From the NCBI GenBank assembly GCA_051306415.1, contig JBPPNE010000370.1:1-7030 (forward strand): 7,030 nucleotides of DNA, given 5' to 3'. The position numbers were made by a program, and so were the translations under genes. Below are positions 1 through 6,736 of this stretch, one piece after another (the first letter of the stretch is position 1; the number at the start of each line of letters is the position of its first letter). The DNA comes from CBDDRG01 sp051306415. Its GTDB lineage: Bacteria; Pseudomonadota; Gammaproteobacteria; Pseudomonadales; Porticoccaceae. The notes below the pieces were generated by a model. It ran no database searches. It was not told where the DNA came from and saw only the letters and a program-made list of their open reading frames with translations.

Positions 1-63
1 GAAGGTGTGCGTGCCCCAGGCTTGCATGGGACCGTCCAGCCGCAGGATGAGAAAGTTGGGCAT
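1..63 (-). CDS. cas5e: Cas5e (CasD), Cascade subunit, N-terminal 21 codons only
   Basis: Partial gene running off the left edge of the window. The visible N-terminus contains LILRLDGPMQAWG, which matches the start of E. coli CasD (LILRLAGPMQAWG, from memory) almost residue for residue. It is the first beta strand of the Cas5 RAMP fold and the glycine-rich turn after it. In the type I-E complex Cas5e caps the 5' handle of the crRNA and contacts Cse1 and the Cas7 backbone. The ATG (61-63) lies 4 nt after the cas7e stop, and a GAGG about 9 nt upstream, inside the end of cas7e, can serve as Shine-Dalgarno site. Position in the operon and sequence agree, so identity is secure despite the short length. 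Nothing can be said about the rest of the protein. Confidence 0.93.
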   Translation of the reverse strand, partial: MPNFLILRLDGPMQAWGTHTF

Positions 64-67
64 GGCG

Positions 68-1336
68 TCAATCCTCACCGTCTTTGTCGATCCAGTTTTC
101 GAGCTGTATGAGCGAGCTCAACGCGTCTTCGTCACCCAGCTTAACCTCGCTGTCCAACGCAAAAGCGTGGGCAGATTCGTCAAGCCCATAAGCCCTGTGC
201 ACCCGCAACCAATAATCCGCCAGCGCCTTGACCGAGGGCTTGAGAAAACCGCCGTTGCGGTCGCGGGTCACAGGCGCCTCAAAGGCATTGGCCAGGGAAA
301 TCGGCTGGTCGGAAAAGCTGACCACGGCAAAGTCGGCCAGGTTGTGCGCAGCAAATGACTGCTGTTTGGCCGACGGCACCACGGTCGCCAGCATGTGCAG
401 CACATGGCGGGCAATGCCCAGCGCCTCTTTGCGCGACTCACTCGTCTCGGCACTCTTCATGTCGGACAACAGGCCCAGGTTGAACTGCAACTGCTTGAGA
501 TTAAGGCTGGCGTAGCGGTAGAACACGCCGGAGGAGAACTGCTGGGTGTCCAGATGCCCCGCGCCGGTTTCGCCCGCATCCTGAGTGAGGTCGTCCACGG
601 CAGTAAACCAATCCACGTCCTGCGGCTCGACGGCGTGGGTGGTGATGGCATGGGCAATGGCCATAGCGCCATCGACGGAAGTCATCAGACCAGAAGTCGC
701 CATGCGACCCGACAACGCAATATCCGCTGTCTTGCCAATCGCTGCGCGCACCTGATCGATTTTGTCCTTGACGGCCTTGACGCGCTTCTTGGTCAGCGTG
801 TCTTCGATAAACTCATGCTCGGCCTTTTTCTTTTTTCCCTTTTGCTTGGCAGAATTGGCCTTGGCTTTTTCCACTTCCTCGTCAGTCAAAGTTACTTCAT
901 TGACGATTCCGCACAGTACCCGAATCTCTTCAATCGACCAGGGTGCAACAGCTAGTTTTTTGTTTGCACCGGCATCACTATCAGCACCTTCTTCCTGATC
1001 CTCAGTTTCGGTCGCATCATCATCTGACGCCTTGGCCCGAACGAAAAGCTCCATGGTCTTGGCAATCAAAGCGGGTTCGAACTCGTCCTTGAGCGCTTCG
1101 GTAAAAATCGGGATGAGTTTTTCAAGTTGCCTGGTACGAGTCGATGCGGCGCCAAGATGAACTTCATAGTAATCGCTGAAGCGCATGGCTCGCTTCAGCG
1201 ACTGGCTAGAAATTCTGACCCGGTTGACGCCGCCAAACACAGCGGTTTTCTGCATGTTCATGTCGTCGCGATTGAGGCACGACGGGCTATGCGAAAGCAG
1301 CACATGAAAGTTGATGAAATTCTTGGCGGACATCAT
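68..1336 (-). CDS. cas7e: Cas7e (CasC/Cse4), Cascade backbone subunit with charged insertions
   Basis: Forms the multi-copy crRNA-binding backbone of type I-E Cascade. The N-terminus (FINFHVLLSHSPSCLNRDD at 7-25, then FGGVNRVRISSQSLKRAMR at 34-52) and the core block DIALSGRMATSG, the DGAMAIAHAITTHAV stretch, DWFTAVDDL and FSSGVFYRYA are typical of the family and very close to E. coli CasC. At 422 aa it is clearly longer than the 363 aa of E. coli CasC. The extra length lies mainly in residues 103-125, rich in Asp/Glu, and 157-187, rich in Lys with a run of four Lys, on either side of the conserved PW-x-x-x-EI segment. The C-terminus ends in a Leu/Trp helix (LIQLENWI), as in relatives. Two adjacent ATG codons (1336 and 1333) overlap the cse2 stop as ATGATG; the Shine-Dalgarno spacing fits the second slightly better (421 aa). 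Translation is probably coupled to cse2. Confidence 0.96.
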   Translation of the reverse strand: MMSAKNFINFHVLLSHSPSCLNRDDMNMQKTAVFGGVNRVRISSQSLKRAMRFSDYYEVHLGAASTRTRQLEKLIPIFTEALKDEFEPALIAKTMELFVRAKASDDDATETEDQEEGADSDAGANKKLAVAPWSIEEIRVLCGIVNEVTLTDEEVEKAKANSAKQKGKKKKAEHEFIEDTLTKKRVKAVKDKIDQVRAAIGKTADIALSGRMATSGLMTSVDGAMAIAHAITTHAVEPQDVDWFTAVDDLTQDAGETGAGHLDTQQFSSGVFYRYASLNLKQLQFNLGLLSDMKSAETSESRKEALGIARHVLHMLATVVPSAKQQSFAAHNLADFAVVSFSDQPISLANAFEAPVTRDRNGGFLKPSVKALADYWLRVHRAYGLDESAHAFALDSEVKLGDEDALSSLIQLENWIDKDGED

Positions 1337-1788
1337 TTGTCTCCTTTGGCGGGGGTGAATTTGGCTAGGTAGTAGTCTTCGACGATCTGACGCTTGGAAA
1401 TGTCGTTCCAGTACCAGAGCGTCTTGCCGAACGCTTGCCAGTCGACCGCAGGGTCGAGGTGAATCAAGAGTCTTCTGAGCTGGACGATGTCCAGCGGCGC
1501 ACGGCTGCGCGCAACCTGCAACACTCGGGCTTCCGCAATCTTGGCCGCTGCCAGTTGCGCGCCAAGGGGCTTGGCATTGGCTGCATGCTTGGCATGAGGG
1601 AGTAAAAAAGCCAGGCGCAAGTGACGGTCATCAGGTTTTTGCCCGGGGAACAGCCGATACAGTGCAGGCAGCAGCGCGACATCGTCCGGCTCGACGACCC
1701 GTCTCAGCTCCGCCCGTGCGCCATTGGGGAATGCCTCGCTGTCGAAACGTGCTTTCAGCGCAATAAAATCTGGCAGGTCGGCACTCAT
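1333..1788 (-). CDS. cse2: Cse2 (CasB), Cascade small subunit
   Basis: Small, mostly helical, basic subunit that forms a dimer along the Cascade belly and stabilises the displaced DNA strand of the R-loop. At 151 aa it is near the usual size for the family (about 160-180 aa). Recognisable marks are GARAELRRV at 23-31, the LPALYRLFP segment, and the conserved C-terminal block FGKTLWYW-ND-x-SKRQIVEDYYLA (120-142), which closely resembles other Cse2 proteins. Identity also follows from its place between cse1 and cas7e. The ATG overlaps the cse1 stop as ATGA, and the G-rich stretch about 7 nt upstream, inside cse1, can act as ribosome binding site. Its stop overlaps the cas7e start, and the AGGAG for cas7e lies within its last codons. 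No truncation is evident. Confidence 0.94.
   Translation of the reverse strand: MSADLPDFIALKARFDSEAFPNGARAELRRVVEPDDVALLPALYRLFPGQKPDDRHLRLAFLLPHAKHAANAKPLGAQLAAAKIAEARVLQVARSRAPLDIVQLRRLLIHLDPAVDWQAFGKTLWYWNDISKRQIVEDYYLAKFTPAKGDK
1341..1345 (-). promoter_or_regulatory. Shine-Dalgarno site of cas7e
   Basis: Reads AGGAG on the minus strand, inside the last codons of cse2. It lies 4 nt before the first ATG (1336) and 7 nt before the second (1333). The usual spacing favours the second start, but both are possible and the proteins differ by one Met only. Confidence 0.7.
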
Positions 1789-3296
1789 GCGGTTTCCCCC
1801 ATCAATTTTTTCAGATCGTTGTTGAGTGCACGCCGCGACCAGGCAATGACCGGGATCAGCTCCGGCTTCATCGCGTAGGGCTGGGTCAGCTCTTCGAAAA
1901 TATCGCGGCAGTGCTGAGCGATTTGGCGGGCGTAATCGCGTCGCTTCTCACCCCATTCCCGGAAGGTTGCTTCGCTAGAAAATGTCATGTGGATAAGACT
2001 TTCGGTGCGCGCATAGAACAGCTTTTCGGCGGTTTCGTGGATGGCTGCGCCAATGCCTTTCAAGCCTTTGTCCTTGTTACCCTGCACCGCGAAATAAAGC
2101 TTGCCACGTAATGCTTTTTTGGCATCCTTGCCGATGTCGACCAATTGAGTCAGCCTCTTTTCCCGTCCCCAGCCTTGCGCCAAGCCAATCAATTCGTGGC
2201 GACGCTCCAGAACCGAGGCCTGATTGGTGCGGTAGCCGCCAACCAGAATATCCAACCGGCCTTCGCCCAGAGCTTCGGCTTGGGTAATCGGCCCCGCCGG
2301 GCTGGAGCCCTCTCCTGTACCTTGTTCCTGCGTGCTGCGCGGTACGGTGAATTCGCTCAACTGGGTCCAGGCTGGTGCGGTGGTGGTGAAGCTGGCGAAT
2401 TTCTGCTCCAGTACGCCCTTTTTAAGGCTCATGGTCATGGCGCCGTGCGGATGTGGCCACACGCCCTCTACGGTGAAATTGAATTTCTCCTTGCGAAATC
2501 CACTGTAGCCCGCCGCCGCTTCACCGCTCAGCACGCCGCACATCTGTGCGTGGTCGGCCTTGACCAGTTCCACATGCGCGGGCTGCCAGAACAGGCCACG
2601 CATGAGGCCAATCTGATTCCAGTGAATGGTAGATTTCTCGACGATTGGCGCAACCCAGGTCGGGAGGTCTTGCGTTGGACCGGGTATGGCTATCTGCCGT
2701 TCGGTCACGCGCGGTCGTGTCAGCACATTCCGCCAAACCATGCGGCGCAGATCCCGGTCGAACACCAGTGTCGTAATCGGCGCGCCGCCGCGCAAGCTGC
2801 CCTTGAAGCCGCCGCCGAAGCTGGGGCAGTTCGACGCTTGATGGAACAACGCAATTGCCACCACCGAGCCGCTCAGATGGCGCACTTCACCCGCCTCATT
2901 GAAGAAGGCGGGGCTATTACCCCCGGGCAGACCGATGAGCAGCTTCTGTATAGGCGTGTCCTCGGCGGCTTTCACTCCTCGCGTCTGCATGAAAGGCTGC
3001 GTCGGGTGGTCAAGATCGAACCAGTCGCGGCAAGGCGCGATGCCGGCGTCGAATCCTTCTGCAGTGAGCGGCTCGGCCATGCGCTTTCGCAGCGTGGCAT
3101 CGTCTTCCGGCAGAAACATGACCTGGGTCATGCACACCAGCAGTTGCAGGCAGGCCAGTTCGAGATCGTCACGCGGCAGACTGATTTGCCAGTCGCGCCC
3201 CGGCGCGCATAAAAGCTCGCGGTAGGTGAGCAACTGGAACGCGCCTGCTCCTGAATCGGCGCGGACCGGAATCCAGAGGTCTTCAAGCAGATTCAT
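1785..3296 (-). CDS. cse1: Cse1 (CasA), Cascade large subunit for PAM recognition and Cas3 recruitment
   Basis: Large subunit of type I-E Cascade: it reads the PAM, helps open the DNA and is the docking site for Cas3. From the ATG at 3296 the protein has 503 aa, almost the 502 aa of E. coli CasA. Conserved blocks run in order: LPRDDLELA (40-48), HPTQPFMQTRGVKA (97-110), AIALFHQA (147-154), FGGGFKGSLRGGAPITTLV (160-178), RGLFWQPAHVEL (233-244), the WPHPH motif, FTTTAPAWTQLS, GGYRTNQASVLERRHE and IHETAEKLFY, followed by a C-terminal helical bundle. The ATG at 3296 (MNLLEDLWIPV) is preferred over the in-frame TTG at 3317 because it matches the family start and has GGAG upstream. It overlaps cas3 by 14 nt and shares ATGA with cse2. 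Unusually, the CxxC pairs of E. coli CasA near residues 140 and 250 are absent: the first is replaced by HLSGS (140-144), and only Cys253 remains at the second. Confidence 0.97.
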   Translation of the reverse strand: MNLLEDLWIPVRADSGAGAFQLLTYRELLCAPGRDWQISLPRDDLELACLQLLVCMTQVMFLPEDDATLRKRMAEPLTAEGFDAGIAPCRDWFDLDHPTQPFMQTRGVKAAEDTPIQKLLIGLPGGNSPAFFNEAGEVRHLSGSVVAIALFHQASNCPSFGGGFKGSLRGGAPITTLVFDRDLRRMVWRNVLTRPRVTERQIAIPGPTQDLPTWVAPIVEKSTIHWNQIGLMRGLFWQPAHVELVKADHAQMCGVLSGEAAAGYSGFRKEKFNFTVEGVWPHPHGAMTMSLKKGVLEQKFASFTTTAPAWTQLSEFTVPRSTQEQGTGEGSSPAGPITQAEALGEGRLDILVGGYRTNQASVLERRHELIGLAQGWGREKRLTQLVDIGKDAKKALRGKLYFAVQGNKDKGLKGIGAAIHETAEKLFYARTESLIHMTFSSEATFREWGEKRRDYARQIAQHCRDIFEELTQPYAMKPELIPVIAWSRRALNNDLKKLMGETA

Positions 3297-5907
3297 GGCT
3301 ACGTTTCTCCAGGCCAAAGTCTTGTGAATAGGTCATGCCGTCTTGGCTTTGCCAACGGCCTTCGGACACTGCTGACATGACGAGTTGCCGGTAGCCCGCG
3401 AGCGGGCCGTCCGTATCCATAGGGCAGTCGTGCAGAATTTTTTTCCAACTGGCGGGTGCTGGCACGGCACCGAGGTTGAGCGCTTCAGCGAGCTCGTGCT
3501 CGGGGATGTCCTTGATGCGCTGCCCGTCGAGCAGACGTCCACCTGATGTGACCGGCAGTACCGTCAGGCTCATTTCACCGTCGCGGGTGAGACCAGTAAC
3601 GCGGTCATCCTCATCTCGGAAGCTGCTAACGGTCATGGTGGTCAGGCGTTGGGCGTCTTTTCCACGGCTGATTTGCAAGCTGCTGAAGGCATCGTAGTCG
3701 ACGGCGATTTTTTCCGGCTCGTCGATCCAGTCCTCGCGCTGATAAACCTGCTCGATCCAGTCCCGGTACGCCTCCGGGAAGATCAGGCTGTCGTTATGCA
3801 TCAGCAAGGATTCGGTGCGCCACAGCACGCGGGCATTGCCGTAAATCAATTTGTGCGTGCCGTAGTCATCGCCCTCCACCGTCAATACCGTGCAGCGTGG
3901 CACCTCGTAGCCCCGCGGGCGCTGTTGGCGAGCATGGCGATGCAATCGCCCCAGACGCTGGAACAGCAGATCAACCGGGCAAATCTGCGTCACCATCCAA
4001 TCGAAATCGAGGTCGAGGCTTTGCTCCACCACCTGGGTGGCGACCAGAATCCGCCCCGCCGTGCGTGTCGCGTCGCGGTCATAGTGCTTGAGTACCGCCG
4101 CTTCTTTATTTTGCCGGTCGACGAAGCGGTAGCGGGCGTGGAACACATCCACTTCAATCTGCGTGCGCTCCCGCAACAAGCGGGCAAGGCGCTGGGCGTC
4201 ATCCACCAGATTGACGACGACGGCAACCAGCGCGCCGCTTTCACCTGCCGCAACGATGCGGTCAATCAGTGCGTCATCGGGGAAAGCGTCGGCGAGCCGC
4301 AGGCACTCGATGCCGACTTCGCGGCGCGGCGGTTGGTGCGCGGGCATCACCGTTTTGGGCAAGGTTTCACCGCCGATGGCGTGCCAAAGGGCTGGGTACG
4401 GCGCAATATCCGGGCCGTGCGAATCCCAAGCTGCCAGCAGCTTGGCGCGCAACCGCGCGGGCAGTGTGGCTGAGAGTAGGACGGCGCTGCCGCCGCAGGC
4501 TTTCTGATTCTTCAGCACCTCGCCAAGCAGGCCGTGCATGTAGGCGTCGTAAGCATGGACTTCGTCCACGATCAGCACAGACTTGGCGAGTCCAAAGCCG
4601 CGCACGAACTTGTGTCGCACCGGCAGTACCGACAGCAATACCTGATCGACGGTGCATACGCCGACCTGCCCCAGAAACACACGCTTGCGGCTGCTGGCGA
4701 GCCAAGCGGCACATTGCACGGCGGCTTCTTCCCTGCCCTGCGCAGTGAGGCGTTGCCCACGCTCGACAAGCTGCTGAAAACCTTCGTTGAACTGCCGCTT
4801 GCCGTGCGCCAGCACAACATTGGATTTGCCGTAAGCCTGGGTGGCGAAGGCTTCGACACGTTCCAACATGGCGTTGGCCGTGGCCTGCGTGGGCAAGGCG
4901 AACACGATACTGTCGGCCACGCCCATCGCCAGCAGTCGCCAGGCGTAGGCCAGCGCCGCCTCGGTCTTGCCGCTGCCGGTCGGCGCTTCGATCAGCATCA
5001 AGCTGGGGATAGCGGGCAAGCCGTCGATTTCGGTCTGTACGCCGCGAGGACGTTCGTCCTTATTCAGCAACACGGCAAGACCCACGTAGTCATGGGTACG
5101 AGCGAGCAGTCCGAACTGCGTGAGAAGGTCTTCCGAGCGGATTTTCTTCAGACGGCGGGTGTAGTAATCACTCAGTCCGGGGTCAAGGGTACTGTATTTG
5201 AAAACGTCCGTGTTGGAGCCGACCCAATCGCACACCGCGCAAAAGCCGGCCAGCAGTGCGCGCGCCGGCAGGGAACAGACGGGCGGTAAATCCTGAAGAC
5301 TCAAGCCTGCCGGGTGAAGAAATAAAGTCTCCAGCGTAACCACGAACGATTGCCGCGCCTCTCGATCATGCCTGATCAGGGCGTCGTCGGCTTCGATGCC
5401 ATCGAGACCTTCCATGAGGGGCGGACAGTAATCGCCATGGTGTCCGGTCACGGCCGCAAGCCAGGATTCCCAGCGGGACCAACTGGATAAATCGTCGTCT
5501 GTGCGTGCCAGCCAAGCCAGGTATTCCTGTCTGGCCCAGGCCATGCCAGCGTGGCCGTGGTCAAAGCGGGTAATTTCCTTCTGCGGTATCTCGTGGTCTG
5601 CACCTTTTTCCATCGTTCGCCATGCTGCGGCCAACGCTTCCGGAGCCTTGAGTTGAAACCGCAGATCGAATTTGCCCAGATCATGCAGGGAGACAAAAAA
5701 CAGTATCCACGCACGCAGTCCCTGCATTTGTTCTGGCGGACAAGCCAAGGCTGCCGAGAACTTTCTCCGCAACGCCGGGCAAGCGTCCCACCACACCGCC
5801 GCCACCGCCGCCACATCTAAACAGTGATAAACCAGCGGGTGCCATTTCCGCTCGCCCGCATAAGCGGGGTCGGCTTTACCCCAGTAGTGAAATAACGCGT
5901 TCTGCAT
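3283..5907 (-). CDS. cas3: Cas3, HD nuclease / DExH helicase effector of type I-E
   Basis: Cas3 is recruited by target-bound Cascade, nicks the displaced strand with its HD domain and degrades DNA while translocating 3' to 5' using ATP. The 874-aa length is typical. The HD domain carries the expected metal ligands: His28, the HD pair His75-Asp76 (in HDLGK), His119 in DHGHAG, His156-His157 in TGHHGD, and Asp227 in CDWVGS. The helicase part has Walker A APTGSGKT (308-315), motif Ia ALPTQATANAM, motif II DEVH (448-451), motif III SAT (479-481), then VATQVVEQSLDLDFD and the arginine-finger motif QRLGRLHRH near 650-658. A C-terminal domain follows. All catalytic residues I can check are present, so the protein looks active. 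The ATG at 5907 has AGGA 9 nt upstream. It is the first gene of the operon and lies only 51 nt after the vapC remnant, with no clear promoter between them. Confidence 0.97.
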   Translation of the reverse strand: MQNALFHYWGKADPAYAGERKWHPLVYHCLDVAAVAAVWWDACPALRRKFSAALACPPEQMQGLRAWILFFVSLHDLGKFDLRFQLKAPEALAAAWRTMEKGADHEIPQKEITRFDHGHAGMAWARQEYLAWLARTDDDLSSWSRWESWLAAVTGHHGDYCPPLMEGLDGIEADDALIRHDREARQSFVVTLETLFLHPAGLSLQDLPPVCSLPARALLAGFCAVCDWVGSNTDVFKYSTLDPGLSDYYTRRLKKIRSEDLLTQFGLLARTHDYVGLAVLLNKDERPRGVQTEIDGLPAIPSLMLIEAPTGSGKTEAALAYAWRLLAMGVADSIVFALPTQATANAMLERVEAFATQAYGKSNVVLAHGKRQFNEGFQQLVERGQRLTAQGREEAAVQCAAWLASSRKRVFLGQVGVCTVDQVLLSVLPVRHKFVRGFGLAKSVLIVDEVHAYDAYMHGLLGEVLKNQKACGGSAVLLSATLPARLRAKLLAAWDSHGPDIAPYPALWHAIGGETLPKTVMPAHQPPRREVGIECLRLADAFPDDALIDRIVAAGESGALVAVVVNLVDDAQRLARLLRERTQIEVDVFHARYRFVDRQNKEAAVLKHYDRDATRTAGRILVATQVVEQSLDLDFDWMVTQICPVDLLFQRLGRLHRHARQQRPRGYEVPRCTVLTVEGDDYGTHKLIYGNARVLWRTESLLMHNDSLIFPEAYRDWIEQVYQREDWIDEPEKIAVDYDAFSSLQISRGKDAQRLTTMTVSSFRDEDDRVTGLTRDGEMSLTVLPVTSGGRLLDGQRIKDIPEHELAEALNLGAVPAPASWKKILHDCPMDTDGPLAGYRQLVMSAVSEGRWQSQDGMTYSQDFGLEKRSHESA
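3307..3310 (-). promoter_or_regulatory. Shine-Dalgarno site deciding the cse1 start
   Basis: Reads GGAG on the minus strand within the cas3 end, 10 nt before the ATG at 3296. It lies downstream of the alternative TTG at 3317 and so cannot serve it. With the family-like N-terminus MNLLEDLWIPV this supports the ATG at 3296. Confidence 0.6.
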
Positions 5908-5916
5908 TCAATGTCA

Positions 5917-5920
5917 TCCT
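5917..5920 (-). promoter_or_regulatory. Probable Shine-Dalgarno site of cas3
   Basis: Reads AGGA on the minus strand, 9 nt before the cas3 ATG at 5907. It is of modest strength. It is the only recognisable signal in the 51-nt gap (5908-5958) between the vapC remnant and cas3. Confidence 0.55.
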
Positions 5921-5958
5921 GTCGTGAATTTGGCTGTCTTATCCAGTCTCGGCACCAC

Positions 5959-6042
5959 TTACGCCGCCAGCACCCTGACATAACCCAGTTTCCCGTACGA
6001 CTGGATTTTGCTGTCGGCGGTCACCAACGTCAGTTCGCTGCT
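5959..6042 (-). pseudogene. Out-of-frame C-terminal remnant of the vapC toxin
   Basis: Reading the minus strand in the frame that ends at the TAA at 5959-5961 gives SELTLVTADSKIQSYG, then KLGYVRVLAA and a stop. This is a typical PIN-toxin C-terminus (TLVTAD with the fourth acidic residue, codon at 6013-6015). It begins exactly where the upstream frame breaks. Between the codons for RFLIA and those for TLVTAD there are 11 nt, whereas relatives, from memory, usually have about seven codons (21 nt), such as TARELGL. A net loss of about 10 nt explains both the frame change and the shorter spacing. Full-length toxin would have spanned 5959-6365. Confidence 0.8.
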
Positions 6043-6365
6043 GCGATCAGGAACCGGTCAGCCGGATCACCGTGAGGCGCGCCGGGAAGCCGGGTGCTCT
6101 CCAGTGCTGTTTCCGCGTCAAGTGGCAATAACGCCATGCCCGGTCGGGCGATGGCCCGGGTGATCCATTCGCGTACCGGGGCAGACAGGCGAATTTTATC
6201 TTTCGCGCACAGCAACCCGATTTCCCAGACGCTGGTGGCCGAGACATAGAGGGAGTGATCGACTCTTGCCTGTTCGATGGCCGCAAGCACCGGTGACCTA
6301 ACGCGGCCGGTGATGCCTTCCGCAACCCACAGCCAGATATGCGTGTCGAGTAGCAGGCCATTCAT
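6030..6365 (-). CDS. vapC: VapC-type PIN-domain toxin, C-terminally truncated by a frameshift
   Basis: PIN-domain ribonuclease toxins of type II toxin-antitoxin pairs cleave RNA (often tRNA or rRNA) with a cluster of acidic residues binding Mg2+. The N-terminus LLLDTHIWLW gives the first acid, Asp7. SATSVWEIGLL gives the second, Glu48. DPADRFLIAAA near the end gives Asp100/Asp103. The frame then stops after 111 aa, where relatives continue for about 20-25 more residues containing the (V)TAD acid and the last beta strand. That missing segment lies directly downstream in another frame (see the remnant entry), so this is a broken gene rather than a short natural one. The ATG overlaps the antitoxin stop as ATGA, showing translational coupling. 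The truncated protein probably lacks toxicity; it may still fold partly or bind the antitoxin, which is inference. Confidence 0.85.
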   Translation of the reverse strand: MNGLLLDTHIWLWVAEGITGRVRSPVLAAIEQARVDHSLYVSATSVWEIGLLCAKDKIRLSAPVREWITRAIARPGMALLPLDAETALESTRLPGAPHGDPADRFLIAAAN

Positions 6366-6631
6366 TTTTGGGGGCTCAGATCGCTGTAGAGATCGTCTTC
6401 ATCTCCTGTTTCCGCAGACCATGCCTCGTCCAGGGGCGCGACAATGTCACCGACGATGGTGAGTGTGCCTTTCATGTAACCGAACAGCGGGGTGGGCGCT
6501 TCCTCTTCGATGGGCACCAGCTTGGTGACGGGCTTGCCGCGCTTGGTGATGATCAGGGGTTGGTGGGTGGATGCGACCTGGTCAAGCAATTTTAGGCACT
6601 TGGCTTTGAACTCGGCGGCGCTGATGTTCAT
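6362..6631 (-). CDS. Phd/YefM-family antitoxin of the VapC-type toxin
   Basis: Antitoxin of 89 aa from the ATG at 6631. The N-terminal Phd/YefM fold is clear: ISAAEFKAKCLKLLDQV (3-19), then PLIITKRGKPVTKLVPIEEE (strand-turn-strand, the dimer and DNA-binding unit). The linker continues with KGTLTIVGDIVAPLDEAW, a segment typical of Phd antitoxins paired with PIN toxins. The tail is acidic (ETGDEDDLYSDL) and is the expected toxin-binding arm. Such antitoxins neutralise the toxin and, as dimers, repress their own promoter. The start at 6631 has a perfect AAGGAG 5 nt upstream; an in-frame ATG at 6664 would add 11 residues that do not resemble the family. The stop overlaps the toxin start (ATGA). 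It appears intact although its toxin is broken. Confidence 0.9.
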   Translation of the reverse strand: MNISAAEFKAKCLKLLDQVASTHQPLIITKRGKPVTKLVPIEEEAPTPLFGYMKGTLTIVGDIVAPLDEAWSAETGDEDDLYSDLSPQK

Positions 6632-6736
6632 AGCGACTCCTTCGTGATCATATAAAGCGGTCATGTTAGTCCTGCTTTGGGTCGGGAACTATTCAGACGG
6701 AGACGGCAACCTTTGTGCTCATGTTGATCCGCTCGG
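6632..6736 (-). other. Upstream region of the toxin-antitoxin operon; promoter not resolved
   Basis: About 105 nt without a gene between the antitoxin and the inverted repeat. An AT-rich patch (TTTATATGATCA on the minus strand, about 6645-6656) could hold a -10 element or operator of the self-regulated operon. However, TATGAT there would put the transcript start almost on the Shine-Dalgarno site, and no good -35 is seen 17 nt upstream. I therefore do not call a specific promoter. Confidence 0.3.
6637..6642 (-). promoter_or_regulatory. Shine-Dalgarno site of the antitoxin
   Basis: Reads AAGGAG on the minus strand with a 5-nt gap to the ATG at 6631. It is the strongest ribosome binding site in the window and fixes the antitoxin start, in keeping with antitoxins being made in excess over toxins. 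Confidence 0.8.

Noticed and set aside
2145..3212. Long plus-strand open frame (355 codons) opposite cse1
   Set aside because: It lies wholly within the well-supported cse1 gene, has no recognisable domain, and is composed of the Arg/Ala/Gln-rich sequence typical of antisense frames in GC-rich DNA.
3297..3317. TTG start for cse1 at 3317 (seven extra residues)
   Set aside because: The ATG at 3296 has GGAG upstream and gives the family-typical N-terminus; the extension has neither.
3649..4473. Long plus-strand open frame (274 codons) opposite cas3
   Set aside because: It lies opposite conserved helicase motifs of cas3 and shows no family features or ribosome binding site; a shadow of cas3 codon bias.
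5908..5958. Dedicated cas3 promoter in the gap after vapC
   Set aside because: A GATAAG could be a poor -10, but nothing resembling a -35 lies at the right distance, so it is not called. A weak or activator-dependent promoter is not excluded.
6632..6664. Upstream ATG at 6664 as antitoxin start
   Set aside because: The perfect AAGGAG (6637-6642) serves the ATG at 6631, and the additional residues do not resemble Phd/YefM N-termini.
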